Below are positions 32,183-42,509 of a stretch of DNA of 64,000 nt, piece after piece. This DNA comes from Paenibacillus sp. OV219 (GTDB taxonomy: Bacteria > Bacillota > Bacilli > Paenibacillales > Paenibacillaceae). Numbering within the stretch: the stretch's first letter is position 1; each line of letters starts with the position of its first letter. The position numbers and the translations under genes were made by a program. The notes under the pieces are model-generated. The model saw only the letters and a list, made by a program, of their open reading frames with translations. It did not search any database and had not been told where the DNA came from. The stretch is taken from NCBI RefSeq assembly GCF_900110075.1, contig NZ_FOCJ01000005.1:310001-374000 (forward strand), written 5' to 3'.

Positions 32183-33514
32183 CTATTCCTTGATTCCGCT
32201 GAAAACGATCGTCTGCCGAACTTGCTTGGAGAACAAGACCGTAATGAACAATACGGGAATGATTGCAGCGAATGATAGCCCCATTATAAAGTTCTGCTTC
32301 GCGAAGCTATTCTGCGCCATATGGTACAATGCGACATTTAGCGTCCATAGCTGGGACCTCTCAGACACCATATACGCCCAGAAGAAATCGTTCCAGTTAT
32401 CCAAGAAGGTCGTGAGCGCAACGAGCGAGAGTACCGGCTTCGACAGAGGCAAGCATATTCTTGTGAAGCAGTACCAGGTCGAGGCGCCGTCAATCTTCGC
32501 AGCTTCGAATAAACTGCCGGGCAGCTTGTCGAAGAACACTTTGTACAAATAGACGAAGGTTGCCGCAGGTGTTAAATACGGGATAAGTAAGGCGAGATAG
32601 TTGTCATAGAATCCCGCTTGCTTAAACATGAGAAACTGCGGAATCATAATCGAGACGAACGGCACCATCATCGTCCCCAGAAAGAACATGAGCAGCACGT
32701 TCGATATTCTCCTGTTAAAGACGCGGGATAACGGAAATGCGGTCAAGGCGCATAAGAACGTTTGAATGAAGATGGCGAAGCTCAAGACGATTACCGTATT
32801 CCACAGGAAGATCCAGTAGCTGTAGGTGGTCACGACCGGGTCATCCGAATACATATGAGCTGGCAGCTGGAAGAAGTACTTGTAGTTCTCAAACATCAAC
32901 AGTGGTTTGTTCTCGAGCACCGTACCGATAAATCTTCCATTGATCTGATATTTGCTGACTAACGATTCTCCGATTGGCATGTTAAATGTATTGTTCCCGA
33001 TCTGATCTCGATTGTAGCTTCTATGAATTCCAGCTTCATTAAATTCATAGCCGAATGTGGCTGCAGATTGCTTATATTTCCCTTGATAGAGCAGCACTTC
33101 TTTCTTAATCATCGCATTATTGTAGAGGCCAAAATCCAGCTCTAACCTCATCTGCGCCCGATGAACCCGCGTATAAAAAATGCTTTTTGCGTCCTTCACG
33201 CCAACCACTTTCACTTCATAAATACTCGCCTTGTTTAGATCATACGGAATCGTATAAATCGCTAAGGTCGAATCGATCATCAGCTTATCCAGCAGCTCTG
33301 CCTTGCTTGCGTTCTTATAATCGGAGTAATCCAGAACAACGGTCACGCTCCTGGCATGGCTCGGGAAGATTTTCGGAGGGATCTCATAGATCTTATTCTC
33401 GTCTTTCAATGAGTTCCCGAACGTGTAGATGATGGGAAACAAGATCAGTACGGCGAATAGTGCGCTGACCAGATACGCCGTGAGCTTCAGGCTGAGGTCG
33501 TGTCTTCTCTTCAT
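32183..33514 (-). CDS. ABC sugar permease (MalG type) with large extracytoplasmic insertion
   Basis: 443 residues, against the usual ~275-300. The first helix (LTAYLVSALFAVLILFPIIYTF) and GNSLKDENKIYEIPPKIFP are normal. Then ~165 extra residues (~60-225: VTVVLDYSDYKNAS, AIYTIPYDLNKASIYEV, RAQMRLELDFGLYN, ATFGYEFNEAGIHRS) precede the remaining five helices. The EAA loop that contacts the ATPase is present (EAAKIDGASTWYCFTRICLPLS). The insertion should face outside and may help receive substrate from the binding protein. Partner of the permease just upstream. Confidence 0.9.
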   Translation of the reverse strand: MKRRHDLSLKLTAYLVSALFAVLILFPIIYTFGNSLKDENKIYEIPPKIFPSHARSVTVVLDYSDYKNASKAELLDKLMIDSTLAIYTIPYDLNKASIYEVKVVGVKDAKSIFYTRVHRAQMRLELDFGLYNNAMIKKEVLLYQGKYKQSAATFGYEFNEAGIHRSYNRDQIGNNTFNMPIGESLVSKYQINGRFIGTVLENKPLLMFENYKYFFQLPAHMYSDDPVVTTYSYWIFLWNTVIVLSFAIFIQTFLCALTAFPLSRVFNRRISNVLLMFFLGTMMVPFVSIMIPQFLMFKQAGFYDNYLALLIPYLTPAATFVYLYKVFFDKLPGSLFEAAKIDGASTWYCFTRICLPLSKPVLSLVALTTFLDNWNDFFWAYMVSERSQLWTLNVALYHMAQNSFAKQNFIMGLSFAAIIPVLFITVLFSKQVRQTIVFSGIKE

Positions 33515-33531
33515 AGGGCACCCACATCCAT

Positions 33532-34467
33532 TTATCCAGATTCTGATTTGTCAAATTTCATCTGTATCGCCGTCATGACCGCGACTACAATAAACAACAG
33601 TACTGAAGCTGCATTGGACCTGCCGATTTCGCCTTCCTTCATGAAGGTGTTGTAGACGTAGAGCCCCATCGGGGTGGACGTCCCGGCCGGTCCGCCGGAT
33701 GTGTACTGGAACGGCGTAACCATTAATTGCATGCAACCAATCACTCCCATGACGAAAAACAAATAGATGACGGAGGAGATGTTCGGCAGCACGATATAAT
33801 ACAGCTTCCTCCACCCGGAGCAGCCGTCCATCTTGGCCGCTTCAACGACTTCACCCGGTATGCCGAGAATGGCAGCCAGATAGATCAGCACCGTAACACC
33901 GCCGCCGAGAATGCCAGGCAAGACGATACAGAACTTAGTCCAGAAAGGATCACTCAGCCATAGCTGATGCGGCAGATGAAAGAAGGACAAGATGCCGTTA
34001 GCGACGCCGTAATCCGGTTGCCATATCCATTTCCATAGGATGACCGTTACGGATATTGGTACGACTGCAGCAACGAGATAGATGGTCGAGAGGAAGCTTC
34101 GGCTTCTTCGAACTTCGCTGAGGAAGATCGCTTGAATGACCGGAATGGCGAAAGTAATGATCAAGGTCAGAATGAGGAAAATAAACGTGTTCTTCCACGC
34201 GCTCCAATAGGCGCTTTGGTTCAAAATATCAGTAAAGTTCTTTAAGCCGATAAACTTGCCGGGTGGTTCAACGACGCTGTAGTCGAACAGCGAAATATAG
34301 AACGCTTTAAGCAGCGGATAATAGCGCAGCCATAGAGTGAATAGGATGCCTGGTATGACGAACAGCCATGGTATCATGGTGTTTCGCAAAGCATAGCTAT
34401 TCACTTTACGTCGTTTCGGCATCGTCATGGCTTGCTTGGCAGCTTGAGCTTCAGTACGCATCCTCAT
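33532..34467 (-). CDS. ABC sugar permease (MalF/UgpA type)
   Basis: 311 residues from an ATG with AAAGGAG. Six helices, PWLFVIPGILFTLWLRYYPLL at the start and the EAA loop VVEAAKMDGCSGWRKLYYIVLP. It forms the heterodimeric membrane channel with the second permease encoded 17 bases downstream. The order binding protein, permease F, permease G is the usual CUT1 family layout. No ATPase gene is present, so a shared MsmX-like ATPase is presumed. Confidence 0.93.
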   Translation of the reverse strand: MRMRTEAQAAKQAMTMPKRRKVNSYALRNTMIPWLFVIPGILFTLWLRYYPLLKAFYISLFDYSVVEPPGKFIGLKNFTDILNQSAYWSAWKNTFIFLILTLIITFAIPVIQAIFLSEVRRSRSFLSTIYLVAAVVPISVTVILWKWIWQPDYGVANGILSFFHLPHQLWLSDPFWTKFCIVLPGILGGGVTVLIYLAAILGIPGEVVEAAKMDGCSGWRKLYYIVLPNISSVIYLFFVMGVIGCMQLMVTPFQYTSGGPAGTSTPMGLYVYNTFMKEGEIGRSNAASVLLFIVVAVMTAIQMKFDKSESG

Positions 34468-34491
34468 GCTCCTTTCTCCATTTTAGTAAGA

Positions 34492-34516
34492 AGGGGGAAT
34501 CTGATGGATTCCCCCT
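34492..34516 (-). promoter_or_regulatory. Intercistronic hairpin between binding protein and permease genes
   Basis: AGGGGGAATC / GATTCCCCCT, perfect ten-pair stem with no strong T run. Such hairpins commonly protect or partly attenuate the message so that binding protein exceeds permease. Confidence 0.6.
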
Positions 34517-34538
34517 AGGTCGAACTATTCCGCTATTA

Positions 34539-36032
34539 TTATTTTTGACCGAGCGCCGCTTTGTTGAAGTCATCCAACGCTTCCTTCGTCGCCAAGTCCT
34601 GCTGCTTCTGGAAGATCTTCGTCGGGTCAGCCTTCGGATTGGCCACGATCTTCTGAACGCCCTGATCTACATATTTGCCGATGACGCCCTTACCGTAGAA
34701 CTCCGTCGGTCTCGTATCCGCAGCGACATCCGTGATGGTCTTCACCATATCCGGATCGGTCACGCCGACGTCTGCCAGCGAGTAATCCGTTCTTGGCAGA
34801 AGCACCGGATTGACGAGTCCTTGGTTCGCCTTCTGCCAAAGCAGACGATCGACGATGGTCTGCTTCGTATTCATGAAGGTGATATATTTCCAAGCGGCAT
34901 CCTGCACGTTCTTCGGCGACTTCGCATTGATGCCCGTACCGCCGACACCGCCTGCTGTTGTCCGCTTGCCGGACGGTCCTGCCGGGAATGGCGCCAAACC
35001 AATATCCTCATACTTAATGCCCATCGATACAGCCCAGCCAACCCAGTCTGTCGCGAATGGCATCATCGCCACTTTGCCTTGCGCGAACGCTTCGACGATT
35101 TTATCGAACTTCATCGTAATATCGCTTTGAATGACTTTGGCACTTGCGAGCTGCTGATAGAATTGAGCCGCTTTAATAACAGCCGGATCGGTGAACGTTA
35201 ATTTCAGCGTATCATCCGGGTTCTTCACGGTGAGATCGCCGCCTGCCTGCCAGACATAATACTGGAAGAACCATTCTGTCCACTCGGCAGCAAGAATTCC
35301 ATAACCGGCCTGCTGCTTGTCGGGCTTCGTCAGCAGCTTCGCATCTGCCAGCATTTCATCCCAAGTTTGCGGTGGTCCGCTGATGCCCGCTTCTTTGAAC
35401 AGCGTTTTGTTATAAGCGAACAGCATCGTTGATCCGGTCCACGGAAGTGCATATAGCTTGTCGTTGAACTTGAAGCTGTCTAGGAATATCGGCAAATAGT
35501 TACCGCTATCTTCCCAAGAGGCAAAATAATCATCGAGCGGTGCCAGCGTGCCTGCCCTAACGTTCTGATCGACAACCGTCTGGGAGAAAATCGCGACGTC
35601 AGGCGCATTTCCAACCGCGACGCTTTGGAAGAAGTCGTTCCCTGCATCTCCTTCATGCAGAGTCGTCTTGAGCGTGATGTACGGGTAGGCTTCTTGAAAC
35701 TTCGCGCGCATGTCCTTATCCCATTGGCTGTCGTCTTTGGAGGTCCACAGGTTTAAGGTGACCGGTTCCTCTGTCTTCGTATCATCCACTGTGGTCTCGT
35801 TAGTCGCGGCCGCCGAGTCATTCGTCGCATTCGTTGAAGCTGCTGTATCGGTTGAATTGGTTGCGTCCGTTGTATTCGTCGTCGTGGAATTGTTTGCTGT
35901 CTGGTTGGTTGTGCTGTTATCTTTCACGCTTGTGCTGTTCGCATTGTTGTCGGCTGTCTTGCCGCATCCAACTGTTGAAACTGCCAGCAAGAGTGCGACA
36001 GAGATCATACTAAGAAGCTGCTTGTTAGCCAT
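34539..36032 (-). CDS. ABC extracellular solute-binding lipoprotein (family 1)
   Basis: 497 residues. A lipoprotein signal ending VSTVGC is followed by an unusually long ~60-residue Asn/Thr/Ser linker (NSTTTNTTDATNST...) and then a family-1 sugar-binding fold: VTLNLWTSKDDSQWDKD, FFQSVAVGNAPDVAIFSQ, LYALPWTGSTMLFAYNKTLF, GGVGGTGINAKSPKNVQDA. Captures a sugar-like substrate for the permeases downstream. It is a close paralogue of the second binding protein at 41-42 kb. Confidence 0.93.
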   Translation of the reverse strand: MANKQLLSMISVALLLAVSTVGCGKTADNNANSTSVKDNSTTNQTANNSTTTNTTDATNSTDTAASTNATNDSAAATNETTVDDTKTEEPVTLNLWTSKDDSQWDKDMRAKFQEAYPYITLKTTLHEGDAGNDFFQSVAVGNAPDVAIFSQTVVDQNVRAGTLAPLDDYFASWEDSGNYLPIFLDSFKFNDKLYALPWTGSTMLFAYNKTLFKEAGISGPPQTWDEMLADAKLLTKPDKQQAGYGILAAEWTEWFFQYYVWQAGGDLTVKNPDDTLKLTFTDPAVIKAAQFYQQLASAKVIQSDITMKFDKIVEAFAQGKVAMMPFATDWVGWAVSMGIKYEDIGLAPFPAGPSGKRTTAGGVGGTGINAKSPKNVQDAAWKYITFMNTKQTIVDRLLWQKANQGLVNPVLLPRTDYSLADVGVTDPDMVKTITDVAADTRPTEFYGKGVIGKYVDQGVQKIVANPKADPTKIFQKQQDLATKEALDDFNKAALGQK

Positions 36033-36060
36033 CTCTTACTACCTCCCTAGATTATTGTTG

Positions 36061-36090
36061 TTTATAGTTCGAGTATAAGAGTAGTCACAA
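36061..36090 (-). promoter_or_regulatory. Possible promoter of the binding-protein operon
   Basis: Read leftward: TTGTGA, 18 bases, TATAAA, about 30 bases from the binding-protein start. It lies beyond the terminator of the preceding operon, so an internal promoter is expected here. Confidence 0.4.
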
Positions 36091-36167
36091 TTGAAATGAA
36101 TGACTCTAAATTAACAAATGGTTCTTTAAATTAGCGCATTTGCCTACCTAGATGCGAGGCAAATAAA

Positions 36168-36199
36168 AAGAGACAAAGAGTAGACACTCTTCGTCTCTT
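36168..36199 (-). terminator. Leftward terminator of the oxidoreductase/ceramidase-like unit
   Basis: AAGAGACGAAGAGT, GTCT loop, ACTCTTTGTCTCTTTTTATTT when read leftward; one mismatch in fourteen. Confidence 0.85.
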
Positions 36200-36211
36200 A
36201 ATGAAGCAGCC

Positions 36212-37531
36212 CTATAGTAGACCGCGCAATAACTTCACACTCGTTTCGACAATCCGCTCACCGGCAGCGATATCCATATGGCTGCCTCCTGATTTGCGAA
36301 CCTCATAGCCGCCTTCCTCGAACGCCGCCCTTGTACACGCATAGCCGGCATTGCCATTCGTTAGCTCGGAGATGAGCGTGTATTTGAAAGGTGACCTCTC
36401 TTTAATCGCCAGGCCATATTCGACGAACAGCTCTGCAGGATTTGTCGCAATCGCAATTTGCTGTCCGAGGCGAATCGCATGGATATCCACTTTGTTGAGC
36501 GGCAGCGCTTTGTCCTTATTCGCTTCCTTCGTGCTTCTGTAGAATTCGAATACGTCCCGGCTTCCTTCCACTGGGCCGAACGTCGTATCCGGTTTGTCGT
36601 CATAATCATTGTAAGGCCGGTCAGGAATGATCAGTTCCTCATGCAGTACGCCAATATCCGCAATTTCGGGGTATTCGAGCATCGGCATAATTTGCAGCAC
36701 CGTACCTGCAAGCCCAGTTCCGATCTGCTTGAACAGCTTCAGGTCGAACACTTGATTGAAATCGCGGTAATCAATCCAGTTGATCTCTCCGCAAGCGCCA
36801 GGAAGGAATAAGACAACGACATCATCGCCATACACCTTCCTGATAATGCTCGACATATAGCCCGATAGATCCGCGCTAATGACAAGCTGGTCCGTGATTG
36901 CGTTGTTATGAAGCGCATAATTAACGATGATTGCAGCGGGCTCACCATCAGCACGATCAATGCGAATCACAGTCATCTCTGGATCAATGACGCCATCCGC
37001 GATGCAATCCTGAGTGAAGCTGCGGTCTACCCAGTTCACGACAATCGAACCGTCAGGCTTCCGTAGCCGCCGATTGAACACGTGATTCTTATTCTCGCCT
37101 CGACCGACGCCGATGCGGACAGGCTGTTTCTGCTTCTGTGCCATTATGACCGACGTCACGAGCGACTTCTTGAAGAAAGCCAAATAAAAGTCCTGCTCCT
37201 CACGGTTCACTTGCCCATCGCGGAGCCCGCCGCCCATTAGCTCCGGACTCTTGTGCGTATGCGTCGCAGTGAGCAAAATATTCGTCTTCGCAATGCCGCA
37301 TTTCTCACTTATCGCATCTGCAATTTCCGTGATGATCGAAGTTCCGATGAAACAAATATCGACGGAGACTAAAGCAACCTCAGCGACCCCATCATCGATG
37401 ACAAGCGCGCTTGCATATAAGTCGTCCAGCACTTCGGTCGGCCGAATCTCGAAGAATCCGCCCGCAATCGGTACATCAAGCGGCGGTGTGATGCAGGTTC
37501 GCCAAGCCCCTGCTCTAATCGTTGCTCCCAT
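36212..37531 (-). CDS. Neutral/alkaline ceramidase-like (NEUT domain) protein
   Basis: 439 residues from an ATG after GAGGGGAG. Motifs of the neutral-ceramidase catalytic domain: CITPPLDVPIAGGF, TATHTHKSPE (zinc-binding HxH), NYALHNNAITDQLVISADLSG and FLPGACGEINW. True ceramidases cleave the N-acyl bond of ceramide but are longer (>600 residues) and secreted. This one has neither a signal peptide nor the C-terminal Ig domain, so it is probably cytosolic and acts on an imported N-acyl or related compound. Preceded by a hexanucleotide repeat. Confidence 0.8.
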   Translation of the reverse strand: MGATIRAGAWRTCITPPLDVPIAGGFFEIRPTEVLDDLYASALVIDDGVAEVALVSVDICFIGTSIITEIADAISEKCGIAKTNILLTATHTHKSPELMGGGLRDGQVNREEQDFYLAFFKKSLVTSVIMAQKQKQPVRIGVGRGENKNHVFNRRLRKPDGSIVVNWVDRSFTQDCIADGVIDPEMTVIRIDRADGEPAAIIVNYALHNNAITDQLVISADLSGYMSSIIRKVYGDDVVVLFLPGACGEINWIDYRDFNQVFDLKLFKQIGTGLAGTVLQIMPMLEYPEIADIGVLHEELIIPDRPYNDYDDKPDTTFGPVEGSRDVFEFYRSTKEANKDKALPLNKVDIHAIRLGQQIAIATNPAELFVEYGLAIKERSPFKYTLISELTNGNAGYACTRAAFEEGGYEVRKSGGSHMDIAAGERIVETSVKLLRGLL

Positions 37532-37546
37532 AGCTGTTGAACTCCC

Positions 37547-38659
<1,113 letters not shown>

Positions 38660-38732
38660 CACTCTCCCCATCCGCTCATGATTTACCGCTGCAACAGTCA
38701 TTGCAACACGATTGCAGCGGTGTTGTGGCAGC

Positions 38733-40823
38733 TTACCAAGTTATGGCGTATACCCTCACATCGTAGGCTGGGACTGAAGCGCTAATCTTGACCTTTCCGC
38801 CGACGACCTTACTTATTGCTGGTGTATCTGTGATCCACTCCTGCGTCTTATATTTCGACGAAGAGGGCTTATTCACGACGACATTGCCATCCCAAGTCGT
38901 ACCACTGTTGTTCATGACCATCACTACGACTTTGTTCGCATCCGTGTTCACGATGTACATGGCCGGTTTGCCTTCGAGCGTTGCAGAGACGTTCGCGCGT
39001 ATCTCCGTATCAATCAGCTTGCTGCCAATATGCAGCAGCTGATCCTTACTGTTGTTCTGCATATAAGCAGGCGTCGTCAAATACACTTTGCCTCGGCCCA
39101 CTTTGTTAAGTGTAATGATTGCGTCACCGTTGCTGTTCACAGCAGCCTTCTTCGCTGAGGTCAGCTTTACTTTGGCGTACGTATAGGCAGATTCCACGTA
39201 AGCAGAACTATCGGCAAGCCAGCTCGAAGTGTTTCCTGTTCCAGTGCTGGAAGTCAATTTCACCCCAAGCAGCTCCTCATCGGCCGGCGTGACTTGATTC
39301 ACATTCGCAATCAGCGTACCGCCTGCTTCGACGAGTGCCTTCAGCTTTTTCCGCATGACCTTATCGACCTTAACATCACCAGATAGAATGAGCAGCTTGT
39401 AGTCCGACAACGCCTTATCGGAAGCATTGTCATACAGGACGTCGAACGAATCGCCCCACTTGGAATTGCCGATCGGCTCGTACGGTCTCGTATCTCCGTT
39501 ACCCGCTAAGAAACTCGTATAGGACGCATTATCAGTGTACGGAGCTCCTATATTCGTGCCGTGCTTCCAATAATCGGGGTAGAGCTGATTGAACAGGTTA
39601 TCTATCATCCAATCGCCATCTGTAAAGTCATAGGTTTTGTACCAGGTCTTATCCTGCCCGGCACCGCGCTGATTCTGCCAGTGCCGTGCGTCGTAGCCGT
39701 TATCGAACGGCATGATCAATGCAGCTGGCACCTCTGTCGTACCGATACCGCTCGCTCCAGTACGAGGATGGCGAGTTAAGCTGAAGTCGGCGAACGCCTT
39801 CTCCGCTGTACCGAGCGGGTTCAATTCCGTGCTTGAATTCGCCTTGTTCAGAATGACAGGCTCCAATCGGAGCGCATTCGCACCGTTCATATAAGCGGCA
39901 TACATATGTCTAGCCAGATAGCTCTCCGAGAAGCCGCCAGTTCGCTTGTTATTCTCGTCATAAGTTGATGGTGTCGCGCTGAGGAACTGCCAGAATGAAA
40001 CGTCAACTCCCCATGGCTTCGACCCGTACTGCTTCGCCGCGCCTCTGAGGAAGGCAATACTCGTCTGAATATCGTTGACGGTTTCTGTTGCCGTCTCCAC
40101 TGCGTTCATATCGATGCCCCACTGGTAAGGATACGCGGCGAAGCTGCCTTGATCCGTTACTGCGTATACGTTTGTTCCTCGCTGAGCAGGTGTTTGCTTA
40201 AGCAGCGAACCGAGCGGGTTCAAAGTAAAATAATAGTTCTTAAATGCCGTGTAGGCGTCCGCTTTAGCAGGGAAGGATTTGTTCTCCCAGAAGAACGGAT
40301 GCTGCGGCACCGCCATCCAGAAGCCCGATCCATCCCATTCCGCCATAATGTCCCACCAAACTTTGCTAGGCTTGCCGAGCGTATTCGTATAGTAGCTGGA
40401 GAGCGCCTTCATCTTACCCCATTCTTGTAAAATATCCGCGTACGTTCCCGGCGCGTAATTAGGTTCATAGACCATTCGGCGCTGTAACACTTCCGTGCTC
40501 GCGTTCTTATTGAGTGAGACGGCATAGCCATTGCTCTTAAACCAATCCATCTCTGATTCTGTCAACGAGGATACGATCTCTTTGCCCGTACCCATCTTCT
40601 GTGCAAAGAACGAAGCTACTGTCGGATCCGTTTCTGGCGTAGGCGAATAATCCTCGTGGAAAATCTCAAACCAGCTCGGGGAAGCTGTTCGGCTAGCTGC
40701 TGCCTTATCATTGCTGGAATCTGCAGCTGTTAGAGTTGAGAAGCTCACGGAACCTAGCATGAATGTTGCGCTCGTTACGACCAAGCATGGACGAAGCCAT
40801 GTTCGCATCCCTCTTCCGTTCAT
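38733..40823 (-). CDS. Secreted glycoside-hydrolase-like protein
   Basis: 696 residues from an ATG after GGGAGG. Signal peptide (LVVTSATFMLGSVSFSTLTAA). The middle (~100-330) looks like a TIM barrel (KVWWDIMAEWDGSGFWMAVP, PYQWGIDMNAVETATETV, GVDVSFWQFLSATP), followed by a Rossmann-like part as in beta-galactosidase trimerisation domains (LSDYKLLILSGDVKVDKVMR, LVEAGGTLIANVN) and a C-terminal beta domain. Family assignment is by pattern only. It would release substrate outside for the neighbouring importer. Confidence 0.6.
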   Translation of the reverse strand: MNGRGMRTWLRPCLVVTSATFMLGSVSFSTLTAADSSNDKAAASRTASPSWFEIFHEDYSPTPETDPTVASFFAQKMGTGKEIVSSLTESEMDWFKSNGYAVSLNKNASTEVLQRRMVYEPNYAPGTYADILQEWGKMKALSSYYTNTLGKPSKVWWDIMAEWDGSGFWMAVPQHPFFWENKSFPAKADAYTAFKNYYFTLNPLGSLLKQTPAQRGTNVYAVTDQGSFAAYPYQWGIDMNAVETATETVNDIQTSIAFLRGAAKQYGSKPWGVDVSFWQFLSATPSTYDENNKRTGGFSESYLARHMYAAYMNGANALRLEPVILNKANSSTELNPLGTAEKAFADFSLTRHPRTGASGIGTTEVPAALIMPFDNGYDARHWQNQRGAGQDKTWYKTYDFTDGDWMIDNLFNQLYPDYWKHGTNIGAPYTDNASYTSFLAGNGDTRPYEPIGNSKWGDSFDVLYDNASDKALSDYKLLILSGDVKVDKVMRKKLKALVEAGGTLIANVNQVTPADEELLGVKLTSSTGTGNTSSWLADSSAYVESAYTYAKVKLTSAKKAAVNSNGDAIITLNKVGRGKVYLTTPAYMQNNSKDQLLHIGSKLIDTEIRANVSATLEGKPAMYIVNTDANKVVVMVMNNSGTTWDGNVVVNKPSSSKYKTQEWITDTPAISKVVGGKVKISASVPAYDVRVYAITW

Positions 40824-40995
40824 CGCAATTGCCTCCCTTTTTCGTAATCTTATTAACGCTGTACATCGCCACCTGCCTTTCTCATCCTTCTTTGAGGATA
40901 ATTCTAAGAGAAAGACAGCAAATAAAACATGCTACAAAATTTAAAAAAAGTGCTTTAAATCAACCAGTTCATGCGAGTTTGAAGCTAGAAAACAA

Positions 40996-41069
40996 AGAGA
41001 CCTTGCGCGCGTCACCGGCTACGGAAGCGTCCTCATGCTCTCCATAGTGGAAACGTATGCAAAGTCTCT
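40996..41069 (-). promoter_or_regulatory. Structured intergenic element
   Basis: An eleven-pair stem (read leftward, AGAGACTTTGC with GCAAGGTCTCT, one G-U) closes a 52-base GC-rich interior containing smaller inverted repeats (TCCACTATGGA; CGCTTCCG...GACGCG) and is followed by TTTGTTTT. It lies after the second binding-protein gene and upstream of the glycosidase-like gene. It may be a terminator with an elaborate head or an RNA regulatory element; no known riboswitch consensus was recognised. Confidence 0.45.
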
Positions 41070-41089
41070 GCTAAGCGAAAGTGCTATGC

Positions 41090-42469
41090 CTAATTGCTCT
41101 CCGATAGAATATCTTTGTTGAAATCACTCAGAACTTCTTTCTCAGCTTGCTCCTGTGCTCGTTTGAACTCTTCAAACGGCTTCACGTTCGGATCGCTTAC
41201 AATGCGCTGCACCGCATGATCGACATACTTGCCAACAACGCCCTTGCCGTAGAACTCCGGTCTAGTCTCCAGCTCCACAACCTTCAGTACATGAAGCAGA
41301 TCAGGGTCAATCTTCACAATATTGCCGATCGTAAAGTCCGTTCTCGGGATAATGACCGGATTGGCTGCACCATTAATTTCCGCTAGATTCTGCTGTTCTT
41401 CCGTAATGTAGCCCTTGCTGCTGACGAACGAAATATAGGCCCAAGCCGCGTCCTGCTTCTCCTTCGTCGTCTTCGCGTTAATCGCCCAGCAGCCCGGTCC
41501 GCCACCGGTCATCCCGGTTCCTCCGGGACCTTTGGGGAACGGAGCGAGCCCAATATCATTAATATCCGCACCAAGACTGACCGCCCATGCGACCCAATCG
41601 GAGGCAAAAGGCATCATCGCCGCCTTCCCCTTCGCGAAAGCCTGCAGCAGCGCATCAAATTTCATGGACAAATCCGTCTGCGTGACATGAGCCTTCATTA
41701 GCTGCTGATAAAATTCCGCTGCTTTAACGACAGCCGGGTCCGTGAAGGTCAGCTTCAAAGTGCCGTCCGGATTCTGTTTCGTCAAGTCCCCTCCTGCCTG
41801 CCACACATAATATTGAAACCACCATTCGCACCATTCGGAGGCTAGAATGTTATATCCATATTGCTGCTTTGCAGGGATCGTCAGCTTCTTCGCGTCTTCA
41901 AGCATCTCAGCCCATGTTTGGGGCGGTGCTGCGATGCCTGCTTCTCGGAACAGACGTTTGTTATAGCCGAAGAAAATGGTCGAGGACTCCCCAGGCAATC
42001 CGTATAGCTGCCCGTTATACATGAAATAATCGAGCCATTTCTTAATAAAATACTTGGATTCACCCCAGCTGGCAAAATAACGGTCAAGCGGCGCTATAAT
42101 GCCCGCTCTCACATATTTATCCATGAGCGCTTGATTCAGCACGACAAGGTCCGGGGCGTTGCCGGCTGCTACACCTTGATAAAAGTCCGCCCCGCCGTCA
42201 CCTTCATGGACGACCGCATTGATGCGGATGTTCGGATGCAGCTTAAGAAACTCTGCCCTTTCGCGCACAATAAATTCATCCTTCGTCGTACTGTCCCATA
42301 TCGTAATCTCGACGGGCTGTGCTTCCGCATCCGCAGACATGACAGTTTGATTGTTCGACCCGGTCGCTGTCTGATCCTCTGCATTTCCTCGCATGAATTT
42401 CGCAGCATACTGGTACAGCAAGGCCCCCAATACAACTAGCGCGATGAAGACGACGGATAACTTTCGCAT
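41090..42469 (-). CDS. Second extracellular solute-binding protein, membrane-anchored without lipobox
   Basis: 459 residues from an ATG after GGAGGATT. Strongly similar along its length to the lipoprotein at 34.5-36 kb (APDLVVLNQALMDKYVRAGIIAPLDRYFASW; LFREAGIAAPPQTWAEMLEDA; SEWCEWWFQYYVWQAGGDL). The N-terminus has one helix (LSVVFIALVVLGALLYQYA) and no Cys lipobox, so it should be held by an uncleaved anchor. It lies next to the YesM/YesN-type pair and may act as a sensor-associated or alternative receptor. Confidence 0.9.
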   Translation of the reverse strand: MRKLSVVFIALVVLGALLYQYAAKFMRGNAEDQTATGSNNQTVMSADAEAQPVEITIWDSTTKDEFIVRERAEFLKLHPNIRINAVVHEGDGGADFYQGVAAGNAPDLVVLNQALMDKYVRAGIIAPLDRYFASWGESKYFIKKWLDYFMYNGQLYGLPGESSTIFFGYNKRLFREAGIAAPPQTWAEMLEDAKKLTIPAKQQYGYNILASEWCEWWFQYYVWQAGGDLTKQNPDGTLKLTFTDPAVVKAAEFYQQLMKAHVTQTDLSMKFDALLQAFAKGKAAMMPFASDWVAWAVSLGADINDIGLAPFPKGPGGTGMTGGGPGCWAINAKTTKEKQDAAWAYISFVSSKGYITEEQQNLAEINGAANPVIIPRTDFTIGNIVKIDPDLLHVLKVVELETRPEFYGKGVVGKYVDHAVQRIVSDPNVKPFEEFKRAQEQAEKEVLSDFNKDILSESN

Positions 42470-42509
42470 GGATCAATCCTCCTGGTGTTCGAAGAATGGA
42501 TACCGCATC

